A program made the translations under genes and the position numbers. A DNA stretch of 62,012 bases from NCBI GenBank assembly GCA_030612005.1, contig JAUWOU010000006.1:1-62012 (forward strand), in the 5' to 3' direction. Source of the DNA: Candidatus Thorarchaeota archaeon. GTDB taxonomy: Archaea > Asgardarchaeota > Thorarchaeia > Thorarchaeales > Thorarchaeaceae. This document shows positions 8,788-16,589 of this stretch, in pieces (position 1 is the first letter of the stretch; the number at the start of each line of letters is the position of its first letter). Below the pieces are notes generated by a model that saw only the letters and a list, made by a program, of their open reading frames with translations, did no database searches and was not told where the DNA came from.

Positions 8788-9630
8788 ATGGCATATATTC
8801 AGAAGATATGCGATTTTAGCGAGAGAGGGGACATGAAGTCCGTAGCTAGCATGATGAAGGGATATTACTCAGCAAAAAATGAAAATCCTTGGCATAAGGT
8901 CAGTAAAAACATTCAGACATTCATCAATAAAGAATCACCAAAGGGCAAACTTTCTGAGACAATGATTCTACTAAGAGCAGGGGTCTTTGGTGCACTAGAT
9001 ATCCTTTCGTTTGGTCTAATAGACGAAATTACTACGACTGATATCATCAAAGCATTCACAACAAAAGATAGTTGGAAACTAGGTAGAAGAAGCGCTCGAA
9101 ATCTCTGCCTTGATGTTGCGGACAAATTAATTGCGAAAGGTAGTACGAGATACTTGACACCTTCAGCACTCAAACGTGATGGTTTTGGATTCTTGATACC
9201 GCGAATTGAAGAAGCACAATGGGAGAAATTCAAGAAGGCGAAACCAAAGGTGACGAAGGGAGAAATGAATCTTGCCAAACTTGAAAAATCAGTCATCGGA
9301 AGTAAATTCCTACGAGAACAAATGATTATGGAGACAAAGATTGATGCGAATGATCCACGAATAGAAACGCTTCTTGAAGCATACAAATTACAATTAGTTG
9401 AAATCGAAGTTAATAGAAGTTCAAGAATCAAACCTCCAGCACAAACAGAGCAAGTCACTCTGAATGGTCAACCAGTCTTTGATGAGGATGAAGAGAAGGA
9501 AGAGAAAACGAAACGAAAAACAGCCAAAGGCAATCAGACACCGCTGACTGATTTTCTACCTGAAGAGAAGAAAGTAACCAAGACTCCGAAGAAAAAGAAA
9601 TCCAAGAAAACAAGAGGTCGAAAGAAATGA
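8788..9630 (+). CDS. Conserved-looking protein of unknown function with a Lys-rich tail
   Basis: 280 aa from ATG 8788. I do not recognise the family. Residues about 1-190 look globular and helical (SETMILLRAGVFGALDILSF, ITTTDIIKAFTTKDSW); residues 220-280 are a disordered acidic-then-basic tail ending TPKKKKSKKTRGRKK, as in nucleic-acid-binding proteins. It overlaps the next gene by ATGA, so the two are translationally coupled. The start is uncertain: ATG 8788 has no ribosome site, while GGAGG at 8738-8742 points to an in-frame CTG at 8752 that would add LSKQSRGKTPAY. A DNA- or RNA-associated role is only an inference from the tail and the partner. Confidence 0.7.
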   Translation: MAYIQKICDFSERGDMKSVASMMKGYYSAKNENPWHKVSKNIQTFINKESPKGKLSETMILLRAGVFGALDILSFGLIDEITTTDIIKAFTTKDSWKLGRRSARNLCLDVADKLIAKGSTRYLTPSALKRDGFGFLIPRIEEAQWEKFKKAKPKVTKGEMNLAKLEKSVIGSKFLREQMIMETKIDANDPRIETLLEAYKLQLVEIEVNRSSRIKPPAQTEQVTLNGQPVFDEDEEKEEKTKRKTAKGNQTPLTDFLPEEKKVTKTPKKKKSKKTRGRKK

Positions 9631-11144
9631 GTAAGAAGACTAAGACCTCAAATTATCATACATTGGAACGAAAGTTCCTCAAACCATTGCAAAAGATAGC
9701 ATGGGATATAGACTCTCCAAATCTAGGAACAATGTATGAAGCTGTTGGGAAACTTGCTACTGTAACTAACAATCGTTTGCTTCTACCTAAGGGAATGGAA
9801 CTCCTTTCATCTAGTGATAGAAATGTCAAACAAGCAGCATTCACAGTTACTGGTAAAAATGTGTATGGACCGTACCTTTCAGAGTTCACTGTTGCTTTGA
9901 AAGAGATGAATCCAGCTGAGAGAGAGCAAATACTCCAAAGCATTCATGAGATGTTTTCAAAAACAGGTGGTCCAGCATCTGTATCAGAGCAAAAGAACTG
10001 GATCCTGAATCTTGAAACTCTTGGGATAGAACATCAACCATCTGTGTTTAGCTTAATGATTGGATTGGGCAAACCTGGTAAGAATTGGGTAACAAAACAA
10101 ATCCGGGATAATATCAAAGGGATAACACTTGGTTCTGTGCCAACAATAAGTATGTTTCCTGAAAGTGATAGGAAACGTCTGATAAAATTACTTTGCGATG
10201 GAGCTGCTCAGAAACGAAGAGACCTACTCCCATACATTTGCGGTATAATTGACCAGAAGACACTGAAGTTTCTAGCTGTGTTCTTGCGAAAGAGTCAATG
10301 GCAAGAAAGGGTGAAGATAGCAGAAGCAGTTGCGGTGAATGGAATAAGAATATCATCAGGACTGGTGATGGAGATTGTTGCAGATTCTAAGTGGCAAGTC
10401 AAACAGGCAATACTTGAAAATCTGAACATTGAATCCTCAAAGATAATGCCGCTTCTAACAGTTCTAAGTCATTTGATGGCTGAGAGTCATGCGAGGGTTA
10501 GAGCTCAAGCTGAGCGAACATTATTACTTCTTGGAATAACAGCATGTGATGAATCAGCTCTTGAGGACCAAAGAAAACGTCTTGAGAAACAATTCAGAAC
10601 TCAATTGCTTAAAGCAACTCAGGCTAACAAAGATATTGATGTTAGTTGGTTAGGCGTTGAGAGAGACCAATCAGATCCAATGATTGAAATTATGAAAAGA
10701 GTTTCAACCATGGAAGATGAACTTGATACCAGTAAAATCACTGATGAAGACCCTGAAGGTGTGAGTTTAGCAGATTTCACGAAAGTGGAGAAAGTAGAGA
10801 AACCTGATAATGACGAACAATTGAGAGAGGAGGATAAATCAGTCTTACTTGCAGCACTTCTCGGAGCGCAGAAATCATCAAAACCAGAACCTGTCATTGC
10901 AGATGATGCGAGTTCACAAGAATATGATCCAACTATTCCTGCCTCTAGTCGCTTTATTCTGGTTCTACAGAAGTTATCAGAAAAAATAGGAAAAGAAGTA
11001 TCTTTAGAAATGATTCAAACAGAGAGCGAAATAGCTGGTTTAACTGAAGATGAGTTCAACAAAGCACTTGCTGAACTTGAAGAACAAGGAATCATCTATC
11101 GCTCCAGTGAAGGTACTGTCAGCTATGTCGATTTTGAGATGTAG
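9627..11144 (+). CDS. HEAT-like repeat protein with a C-terminal winged-helix domain
   Basis: 505 aa; its ATG overlaps the TGA of the preceding gene. Residues about 15-330 are helical repeats with HEAT-like pairs (for example KQAILENLNIESSKIMPLL, HARVRAQAERTLLLL). A variable acidic linker (about 345-430) follows, and the last 65 residues (RFILVLQKLSEKIGKEVSLE through EQGIIYRSSEGTVSYVDFEM) have the helix-helix-helix-hairpin pattern of a winged helix, resembling the C-terminal domain of archaeal MCM. Together with the Lys-rich partner encoded just upstream, it could form a DNA- or chromatin-associated complex. That role is inferred; no enzymatic motif is present. Confidence 0.75.
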   Translation: MSKKTKTSNYHTLERKFLKPLQKIAWDIDSPNLGTMYEAVGKLATVTNNRLLLPKGMELLSSSDRNVKQAAFTVTGKNVYGPYLSEFTVALKEMNPAEREQILQSIHEMFSKTGGPASVSEQKNWILNLETLGIEHQPSVFSLMIGLGKPGKNWVTKQIRDNIKGITLGSVPTISMFPESDRKRLIKLLCDGAAQKRRDLLPYICGIIDQKTLKFLAVFLRKSQWQERVKIAEAVAVNGIRISSGLVMEIVADSKWQVKQAILENLNIESSKIMPLLTVLSHLMAESHARVRAQAERTLLLLGITACDESALEDQRKRLEKQFRTQLLKATQANKDIDVSWLGVERDQSDPMIEIMKRVSTMEDELDTSKITDEDPEGVSLADFTKVEKVEKPDNDEQLREEDKSVLLAALLGAQKSSKPEPVIADDASSQEYDPTIPASSRFILVLQKLSEKIGKEVSLEMIQTESEIAGLTEDEFNKALAELEEQGIIYRSSEGTVSYVDFEM

Positions 11145-11208
11145 TAAACGTATCTAGTAAGACTAATGAGCGGCTTCATCATTACAAATAGGTACAGGAG
11201 CTGAAGAA

Positions 11209-12537
11209 ATGAGTGAGGATATCCTGATACAAAATGGACTTGTTGTAACAGCAGATCGGAAAGGTACTATTCTTGAGAAAGGATACATTAGGGTCTCCAA
11301 TGGCAAAATCGCTGAGATTAGATCTGGAGAACCCCACAGTTCAACTGACGCCATTGTCGATGCTTCAGGGTGTGTAGTTATTCCAGGTTTGATAACAGCT
11401 CATACTCATCTCTATGGAATATTACTTCGTGGAGCTTCTTTGAATATCAAACCACCAACTGATTTTGCTCAGGTACTTCAACGAGTATGGTGGCCTGTTG
11501 ACGAAGCTCTCACAGTGGATGATGCGTATGCAAGTGCTCTCTCAGCATCCGCAGACATGTTGAGAAACGGCTCAACATTTTATGCAGATACATATTCTGG
11601 ACCCAACTCAATTAGTGGAAGTCTTGAAGCAATTGCAAGAGGAACCAAAGAGGTTGGAATGCGCGGTATGGTTGCATTTGAGATAACAGAACGAAATAAT
11701 CCAGATGAAGCCAGGAGAGGTCTTCGAGAAGGAATCAATTTTGTCAACTCACTTGAAGAGGATGAATTAATATCTGGAATGATGAGCCTTCATGCTTCTT
11801 TTACTGTTGGGGATGAAATAGTCATCAAGGCTGTTGAAGAATCTAAGAATCTGGACATTCCAATCACAGTTCATACGTCAGAAGGATTAGTTGATCTATA
11901 TCATAATTTAGAGGCCTCTGGTGAACGAACTGTTGAACGCTTGCATCGACTTGGCGTCTTAGGTAAGAAGACAGTTCTCGCCCACTGTGTGCACGTCAAC
12001 GAAGATGAGATTGATTTGATTGCAAAGACTGGTTCATCTGTCGCACATAATCCAATGAGCAATATGTTAAATGCAGTTGGAGTAGCGCCAGTTCCATCAA
12101 TGCTTGAACGTGGAATTACAATTGGTCTCGGAAATGATGGATGGATCTATGACCCCTTTGAGAACATGCGCTGTGCCTTGACCATTCATAAATTGGCAAG
12201 TGGAAACCCAAGCGCAATAGGGCCAAATGAAATTTTCAAGATGGCAACTCTGGATGGAGCTCGTTGTTACGGACTTGAAAAGAAAATTGGGAGTCTTGAG
12301 AAGAATAAGCTTGCAGACATTGTTATCCTGGATGGATCCAATGTTCCAACTCCTCTAACAAAAGAGTCTGCGGTGGGTCATCTGTTGAACACCTTTAGTG
12401 GTGGAGATGTTAGAGATGTTTTTGTTGGGGGAAAGCAGGTTGTTAAAAATAGGCTATTGACTGCAATATCTGATGAACGTGTTGCAAAGATATCAAGGAA
12501 TTCAGCAAAGGGACTATGGTCTCGACTCAACAAATGA
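11209..12537 (+). CDS. Amidohydrolase of the TRZ/ATZ-SsnA (MtaD-like deaminase) family
   Basis: 442 aa; ATG 11209 with GGAG about 9 bases upstream. Metal-dependent hydrolase fold: small beta domain, then a TIM barrel with the metal pair HTHLYG (about residues 65-70), a barrel His in SLHASFTVG, ITVHTSEG, an HCVHVNEDE strand and GNDGWIYDPF carrying the catalytic Asp, closing with the usual KLADIVILDG segment. The family deaminates or dechlorinates N-heterocycles (S-adenosylhomocysteine/methylthioadenosine deaminase, guanine deaminase, SsnA). Substrate cannot be read from sequence. It is a single gene with its own ribosome site, facing a secreted-protein gene; adenine deaminase is encoded 12 kb away. 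Confidence 0.85.
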   Translation: MSEDILIQNGLVVTADRKGTILEKGYIRVSNGKIAEIRSGEPHSSTDAIVDASGCVVIPGLITAHTHLYGILLRGASLNIKPPTDFAQVLQRVWWPVDEALTVDDAYASALSASADMLRNGSTFYADTYSGPNSISGSLEAIARGTKEVGMRGMVAFEITERNNPDEARRGLREGINFVNSLEEDELISGMMSLHASFTVGDEIVIKAVEESKNLDIPITVHTSEGLVDLYHNLEASGERTVERLHRLGVLGKKTVLAHCVHVNEDEIDLIAKTGSSVAHNPMSNMLNAVGVAPVPSMLERGITIGLGNDGWIYDPFENMRCALTIHKLASGNPSAIGPNEIFKMATLDGARCYGLEKKIGSLEKNKLADIVILDGSNVPTPLTKESAVGHLLNTFSGGDVRDVFVGGKQVVKNRLLTAISDERVAKISRNSAKGLWSRLNK

Positions 12538-12541
12538 AGGA

Positions 12542-12570
12542 TAAAAAAGAAAGAGGGGGTTGAACCCCCT
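12542..12570. terminator. Bidirectional terminator between convergent genes
   Basis: AGGGGG (12554-12559) pairs with CCCCCT (12565-12570) around TTGAA. On the minus strand it is followed by a T-rich run (complement of 12541-12550), and on the plus strand by a T-rich stretch, so it can serve both the amidohydrolase and the minus-strand gene. Confidence 0.7.
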
Positions 12571-12575
12571 ATATT

Positions 12576-13229
12576 CTATTTCTTCTTGCAAACAACAGCA
12601 AGAAGTATGAGTACACCTACTCCGACACCGATGTAGAGTATGTTATCGGTAATCAAACCTATGATATCACTAGGTAGTCCTTGACGGATCATAGACAATG
12701 TTCCATTCTCTGTAGTGACAGTCCAGTGTGCTAAGAATCCATCATCTTTAAGAAAATCAACGTGGACTGCCAGTTGACCTAAATAGTCGACATCCATTCC
12801 CCAATAGCTGCTTGTTTCATATATGGTTCCATTATAGGAAACATTGTCTTCATATAGCTCTCCAAGAAGAGTATAATTTCCTATAGGAACGGCCCACTTA
12901 TCTACAGCTACCATGTAGAAGATAAAGATCAATGCAGACCAACCAAGAGATGTGCCATTTGCCCATTCAACGTCAAAGCTAGGTTCGGGTAAACTTACCC
13001 AATCGGTCAAGATATTTGGAATGGTTGTTAGACCACCTGTAGACTCAAAATACAATACTTCATCCATCTCTGTCACACCATCTGTGACAGATGTCAAATC
13101 AAAATTCCATTGATCGCCAACATCAATGTTCCACTCAAGACCCTGTGATGTTGCTGCTGCAACTGGGGAAATGAGAAACATTGTAGCAAAAGAGATAGTG
13201 AGTAATAATTGTAGCGCGCGTTTCATCAT
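12576..13229 (-). CDS. Secreted or membrane-anchored protein of unknown function
   Basis: 217 aa. Signal peptide (about 1-27, LLLTISFATMFLISPVAA), an extracellular region with several N-glycosylation sequons (NGT, NYT, NVS, NGT), and a C-terminal membrane helix (about 193-213) ending CKKK, the same architecture as the larger surface proteins in this window. The early IDVGDQWNFDLTSV is common in small archaeal envelope proteins, but I cannot assign a family. The start is supported by GGAGA upstream on the minus strand; ATG 13229 and the adjacent ATG 13226 are both possible. It ends at a strong bidirectional terminator. Confidence 0.7.
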   Translation of the reverse strand: MMKRALQLLLTISFATMFLISPVAAATSQGLEWNIDVGDQWNFDLTSVTDGVTEMDEVLYFESTGGLTTIPNILTDWVSLPEPSFDVEWANGTSLGWSALIFIFYMVAVDKWAVPIGNYTLLGELYEDNVSYNGTIYETSSYWGMDVDYLGQLAVHVDFLKDDGFLAHWTVTTENGTLSMIRQGLPSDIIGLITDNILYIGVGVGVLILLAVVCKKK

Positions 13230-13352
13230 AAATTTCTCCTATACCAGCGAAAGCTGATTATCGTTTAAGGGAATTGAATATTCATAAGGTCTTCGGAGAT
13301 ATAATTATCCAAATAAACAGAGTTTTCAAGGAGCAAGCCTTGGCGGCATTAG

Positions 13353-14303
13353 GTGCAAAAACTGGATTCTCGACTTGATTACACAAATCCAATACTTGAT
13401 TCGCATACACATGGAATAGACACGGATGCTTTGGATATTCTAGTTGAAATTCAAAAGAATTATGGAATTACCAAAGCTGTGCTTATCTGTCACAGTCCTG
13501 GAATCAAAAAATATGCTGACGAAACATATCCAGGTCGATTTATCTATGCCAAGTACTTTTCGGGAGCATTCCGGTTTGCTCATGGCGTTGAACCACTTCT
13601 AAAGGAAATCGCTACTCTAAAAGAAGAGGGGTATCATATCGCTAAGATGCAGTCTGCACCATCGATGAGAGGTAGAGCTTCCGCTGGTCCAGATGATCTG
13701 CGAATGGATGAAGATGAGATGGCACTCTTCTTTGGAGCAATGAAGGATGAGGACCTTTCATTCATTCTTCATCTCTCAGATCCAGATACTTACTATGCAA
13801 CCAAATATACTGACAAGACACATTTCTCTTCCAAGGAGAGAGACCTTCAGGAACTCGAAGGCGTGCTTTCTAGATATTCTACCATGAAACTACAGATCGC
13901 TCATTTTGCAGCTCAGCCAGAAATTCACCGGTTGGATAACCTTGCTCGCTGGTTCGACACCTTCTCGAATTTCAACATTGATACAAGTTCAGCAAGGTGG
14001 ATGTCAAGAGAGTTAAGTAAAGACCCTCAGAAAGCTCAAGAATTTATTATCAAGTACGCAAACAGATTGCACTTTGGAACAGACTGTGTTGGATTTACGC
14101 TAGAGCGCTCTTATTATGAAGGTAGATACTTGGCGCTTAGACTCCTCTTCGAAACAGATGTAAGAAATGTCCCCCTACCCTTCGCAGATGCAGATACTGT
14201 CAATTCAGGTGGCACCTACATCAATGGACTCAATCTTCCAAAATCTATCCTTAATAAGATCTATTGGAAAAATGCAACTCGATTCTTCTCTGAATTTCTG
14301 TAG
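13353..14303 (+). CDS. Amidohydrolase-2 family TIM-barrel protein
   Basis: 316 aa from GTG 13353; an in-frame TAG directly before it fixes the frame. It begins with DSHTHGID, the HxH metal motif of amidohydrolase_2 (decarboxylase/TatD-like) enzymes, and continues with a barrel His (ILHLSDPD), another in LQIAHFAAQPEIHRLDNLA, and a conserved Asp in RLHFGTDCVG near the C-terminus. These are the expected metal ligands and catalytic Asp. The family includes decarboxylases, lactonases and amide hydrolases; the substrate is unknown. An AAGGAG lies 18 bases upstream of the GTG, further than usual, so the exact start is somewhat uncertain. The neighbouring DDAH gene is convergent and may be unrelated. 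Confidence 0.8.
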   Translation: MQKLDSRLDYTNPILDSHTHGIDTDALDILVEIQKNYGITKAVLICHSPGIKKYADETYPGRFIYAKYFSGAFRFAHGVEPLLKEIATLKEEGYHIAKMQSAPSMRGRASAGPDDLRMDEDEMALFFGAMKDEDLSFILHLSDPDTYYATKYTDKTHFSSKERDLQELEGVLSRYSTMKLQIAHFAAQPEIHRLDNLARWFDTFSNFNIDTSSARWMSRELSKDPQKAQEFIIKYANRLHFGTDCVGFTLERSYYEGRYLALRLLFETDVRNVPLPFADADTVNSGGTYINGLNLPKSILNKIYWKNATRFFSEFL

Positions 14304-14313
14304 AGATTTGTTC

Positions 14314-15066
14314 TCAAAAAATGATGGATAGACAAGTAAGTGCGCCGTCACATTTCTCAAACTCGCTCATGTTCAAATGAATGACTTCAAATCCAGCTTC
14401 TCTCACCAGCTCTGCAGTTTTCTTGTGACGCACGGACATTATAACAACATCACCGATTGCTAAAGTATTCGCGGAATGAGATTCTTCACTAGGAAGAACT
14501 ATTTTCGTAAAGGATTCTAACACAGCATCTTCCAAATATCTTTGATTTAGTAGGATAGTGTTTCTACCAAGATATGTAAGGTGGCTCTTGATATGCATTA
14601 TTTTTAGATCCTCTATACAATGAACTGGGGTTTCCAGCCACTTCTCCATCTGTGATGCTCCTTCACGATTAGTTCTCTGAGTGAGCCCACAGAGCAATGA
14701 ATTGGGAAGATGAATAACATCGCCACCTTCGAGTGTTGCTGGTGCTAAGATTGTAGTGACCTGTTTGAATTCAGAAATCACTTCTTCAACTCTTTGACTC
14801 TCCCCTCTACGACTCTCCTTTGCCATTCGAGTTATAATTGCCCGTTTTCCAAACACTACAACTGTATCTTCTACAAAACAAGAGTCAGGATATTCGTCAG
14901 CGGGCTCAAGCTCTATTATTTCAACACCAAGATTATGTATTGTTTCGCAATACGTCTTGTGCTGCTTTAGAGCCAGCTCAATATTGAGAGTATGATGAAG
15001 AGGATGATCTGATATGCATCTCTTGAAATTGGCTCCTGGTGGTCTTACAATAGCATACTTTGACAT
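14314..15066 (-). CDS. ddaH: Dimethylarginine dimethylaminohydrolase (amidinotransferase fold)
   Basis: 250 aa, the usual length for DDAH, which hydrolyses methylated arginines to citrulline. Family marks: N-terminal AIVRPPGANF; PDSCFVEDTVVVFG (the Asp and Glu that bind substrate); LEGGDVIHLPN; the His in IKSHLTYLGRNTILLN; and the catalytic nucleophile Cys245 in GALTCLSIIF near the C-terminus. It starts 4 bases after the stop of the HTH gene, so it is the last gene of a three-gene minus-strand operon (gelsolin-like, HTH, DDAH). A methylarginine or related guanidino substrate is likely; arginine deiminase-like activity cannot be excluded. Confidence 0.85.
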   Translation of the reverse strand: MSKYAIVRPPGANFKRCISDHPLHHTLNIELALKQHKTYCETIHNLGVEIIELEPADEYPDSCFVEDTVVVFGKRAIITRMAKESRRGESQRVEEVISEFKQVTTILAPATLEGGDVIHLPNSLLCGLTQRTNREGASQMEKWLETPVHCIEDLKIMHIKSHLTYLGRNTILLNQRYLEDAVLESFTKIVLPSEESHSANTLAIGDVVIMSVRHKKTAELVREAGFEVIHLNMSEFEKCDGALTCLSIIF

Positions 15067-15070
15067 AAAA

Positions 15071-15397
15071 TCAACCTTTCTTCTTTCTTCGTGATTTCCT
15101 CTTCTTAATAAATTCAGACAGTTCGGTTTGATGAACAGGAGTGGACTTCCATCCCTTACCTTTAGGATGATGTACTACAACGTCTTCTTTTTCCATGTTC
15201 CGTAGATGATACGCAACCGTAGCTGGAGTAACTGGCACTTCCTTTGCAATTTCAGTTGTAGTCTTCCATATCTTGAAATCTAGTAGATCAATAATCATAG
15301 ATCGTGTAGCAAGTCCACGTTGGACATTCCGAAGTCGTAAAAGATACGCAAGACGATGGATAATCAAATGACTACTCTCAATATTATTTGCAAACAA
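15071..15397 (-). CDS. Winged-helix transcriptional regulator (ArsR-like)
   Basis: 108 aa from TTG 15397. It holds one winged helix (about 30-85): the recognition-helix region TTTEIAKEVPVTPATVAYHL and the wing KEDVVVHHPKGKGW, then a basic tail ending KKRKSRRKKKG. Such proteins bind DNA in archaea. It sits between a gelsolin-like gene (13 bases upstream) and ddaH (4 bases downstream), so it probably controls this operon or is co-expressed for another target. The N-terminal start is not certain; no ribosome site is visible and an ATG further inside (MIIDLLDF) is too late to keep the fold. Confidence 0.75.
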   Translation of the reverse strand: MFANNIESSHLIIHRLAYLLRLRNVQRGLATRSMIIDLLDFKIWKTTTEIAKEVPVTPATVAYHLRNMEKEDVVVHHPKGKGWKSTPVHQTELSEFIKKRKSRRKKKG

Positions 15398-15410
15398 ACG
15401 ACTTTGTATT

Positions 15411-15692
15411 TTATGGTTCTTTCAATGGCTTACCGATAAGGTGAAGAAATACGGCAGGTTCCTGTCCTTCTGAGATTGGACGAATTCTGTAGTTAGGATA
15501 CTTGTGACTCAATTTAGCAGCCACTCTAGTTCCCATTAATTTTTCAGAGATGCCTGCATTCTTACCTCGCCAGAGATAGATTGCTTTCGATTCATGATCT
15601 ATAAAGACAAGGACTTTGTTAGTATCAACTTCTACTTTATCACTTTCAGATTCAATCATTTGAGCCTTGATGATTTCAAAAGCTTCAACCAT
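15411..15692 (-). CDS. Single gelsolin-like domain protein (Asgard eukaryotic-signature type)
   Basis: 93 aa from ATG 15692 (GAGGG 10 bases upstream; the frame is open to 15746 but this start fits). The body follows the gelsolin/ADF-H pattern: VLVFIDHESKAIYLWRGKNA (strand, turn, strand with the typical W-x-G-K), a long helix starting SEKLMGTRVAAKLSHKYPN, then the edge strand YRIRPISEGQEPAVFLHLIG with the conserved EGxEP. Gelsolin-like single and double domains are known from Asgard archaea, where some bind actin. It heads an operon with an HTH gene and ddaH. No Ca-binding residues can be assigned with confidence. Confidence 0.65.
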   Translation of the reverse strand: MVEAFEIIKAQMIESESDKVEVDTNKVLVFIDHESKAIYLWRGKNAGISEKLMGTRVAAKLSHKYPNYRIRPISEGQEPAVFLHLIGKPLKEP

Positions 15693-15857
15693 AATACTAG
15701 TCCCTCTGAATGAATTGAAATTCTCTCTTAATAGGTTTGGGTGCAAGTAAGTTTACTATCCAAAATAGCATTAAATACATCGGGCGTTGAAAGAAAACAA
15801 GCAAGTTGTATACATTTCGAAATGTAACCTGCTTATTCCACTAAGGAGTAGTCGCTA

Positions 15858-16589
15858 TTGTCTGACGAAGGAACCTCTAGAATTAAATTCATCGACAAGG
15901 ATAGAAGAAGAATTGAGATTATCCTTGGAGGTCTTTCCGTAGAGTTCCCACTCAATGCAATTCCAGACCCAGTATATGAAGCAATGGCTGATGCTGTCAA
16001 TCGATCTGCAGAATCGCCTGAAACATTGAATGAACTCTATGTATCAACACTGATGAAGCCAACTGTTTCCTCACTTAACGCATCAAATATTTTTCCGATA
16101 AATTCAGCGAAGAAGATACTACGTCTTACTTTAACGGATGATGCTCTTAAAGATTCTATCCACGAACTTGAGGGTGCAGAGCTTGCCTTTCAAGGAAGGC
16201 AATTTGAAGAAACCATAGATGAAAGAATCGAACTATATCAGAAGATGATGCTTGATGATAAAAAGATTGACAGGTTCAGGTTCGGAGCAGTAGAGATGTA
16301 CGGTGACAAAACCTACCATAATATACTCAGAGACCCTAGGGTGACATTGAATATGTTCTGGACTCAAGAGGAAACACCGCAAGCACAGAGCTATCAAATA
16401 AACTGCATAGCTGAGATTGTACCGCCTGGAGATCCGTTCTTCAAATACATGAGACTGATGCGTCGACTATTCAGTAAGACATTGATTGACCTCAGAGGCA
16501 CTTCTGACTATGTCTGCGCGTACAAATTTTGGGTTTGCGAAAACAAGGACAAATCACTCGGAGAGAAGACGGGTTTCACACCCAGCTAA
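15858..16589 (+). CDS. Protein of unknown function (243 aa)
   Basis: Start TTG 15858, with AAGGAG nine bases upstream. I do not recognise this protein. It is soluble with mixed alpha/beta character; the N-terminal half has VEFPLNAIPDPVYEAMADAV, and the C-terminal half has a strand-rich section RFRFGAVEMYGDKTYHNILR followed by VTLNMFWTQEETPQAQSYQI, which faintly resembles split-barrel flavin proteins, not enough to assign. It overlaps the convergent vWA gene end by 4 bases. It could be part of the neighbouring vWA/MoxR locus only by position. Confidence 0.6.
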   Translation: MSDEGTSRIKFIDKDRRRIEIILGGLSVEFPLNAIPDPVYEAMADAVNRSAESPETLNELYVSTLMKPTVSSLNASNIFPINSAKKILRLTLTDDALKDSIHELEGAELAFQGRQFEETIDERIELYQKMMLDDKKIDRFRFGAVEMYGDKTYHNILRDPRVTLNMFWTQEETPQAQSYQINCIAEIVPPGDPFFKYMRLMRRLFSKTLIDLRGTSDYVCAYKFWVCENKDKSLGEKTGFTPS

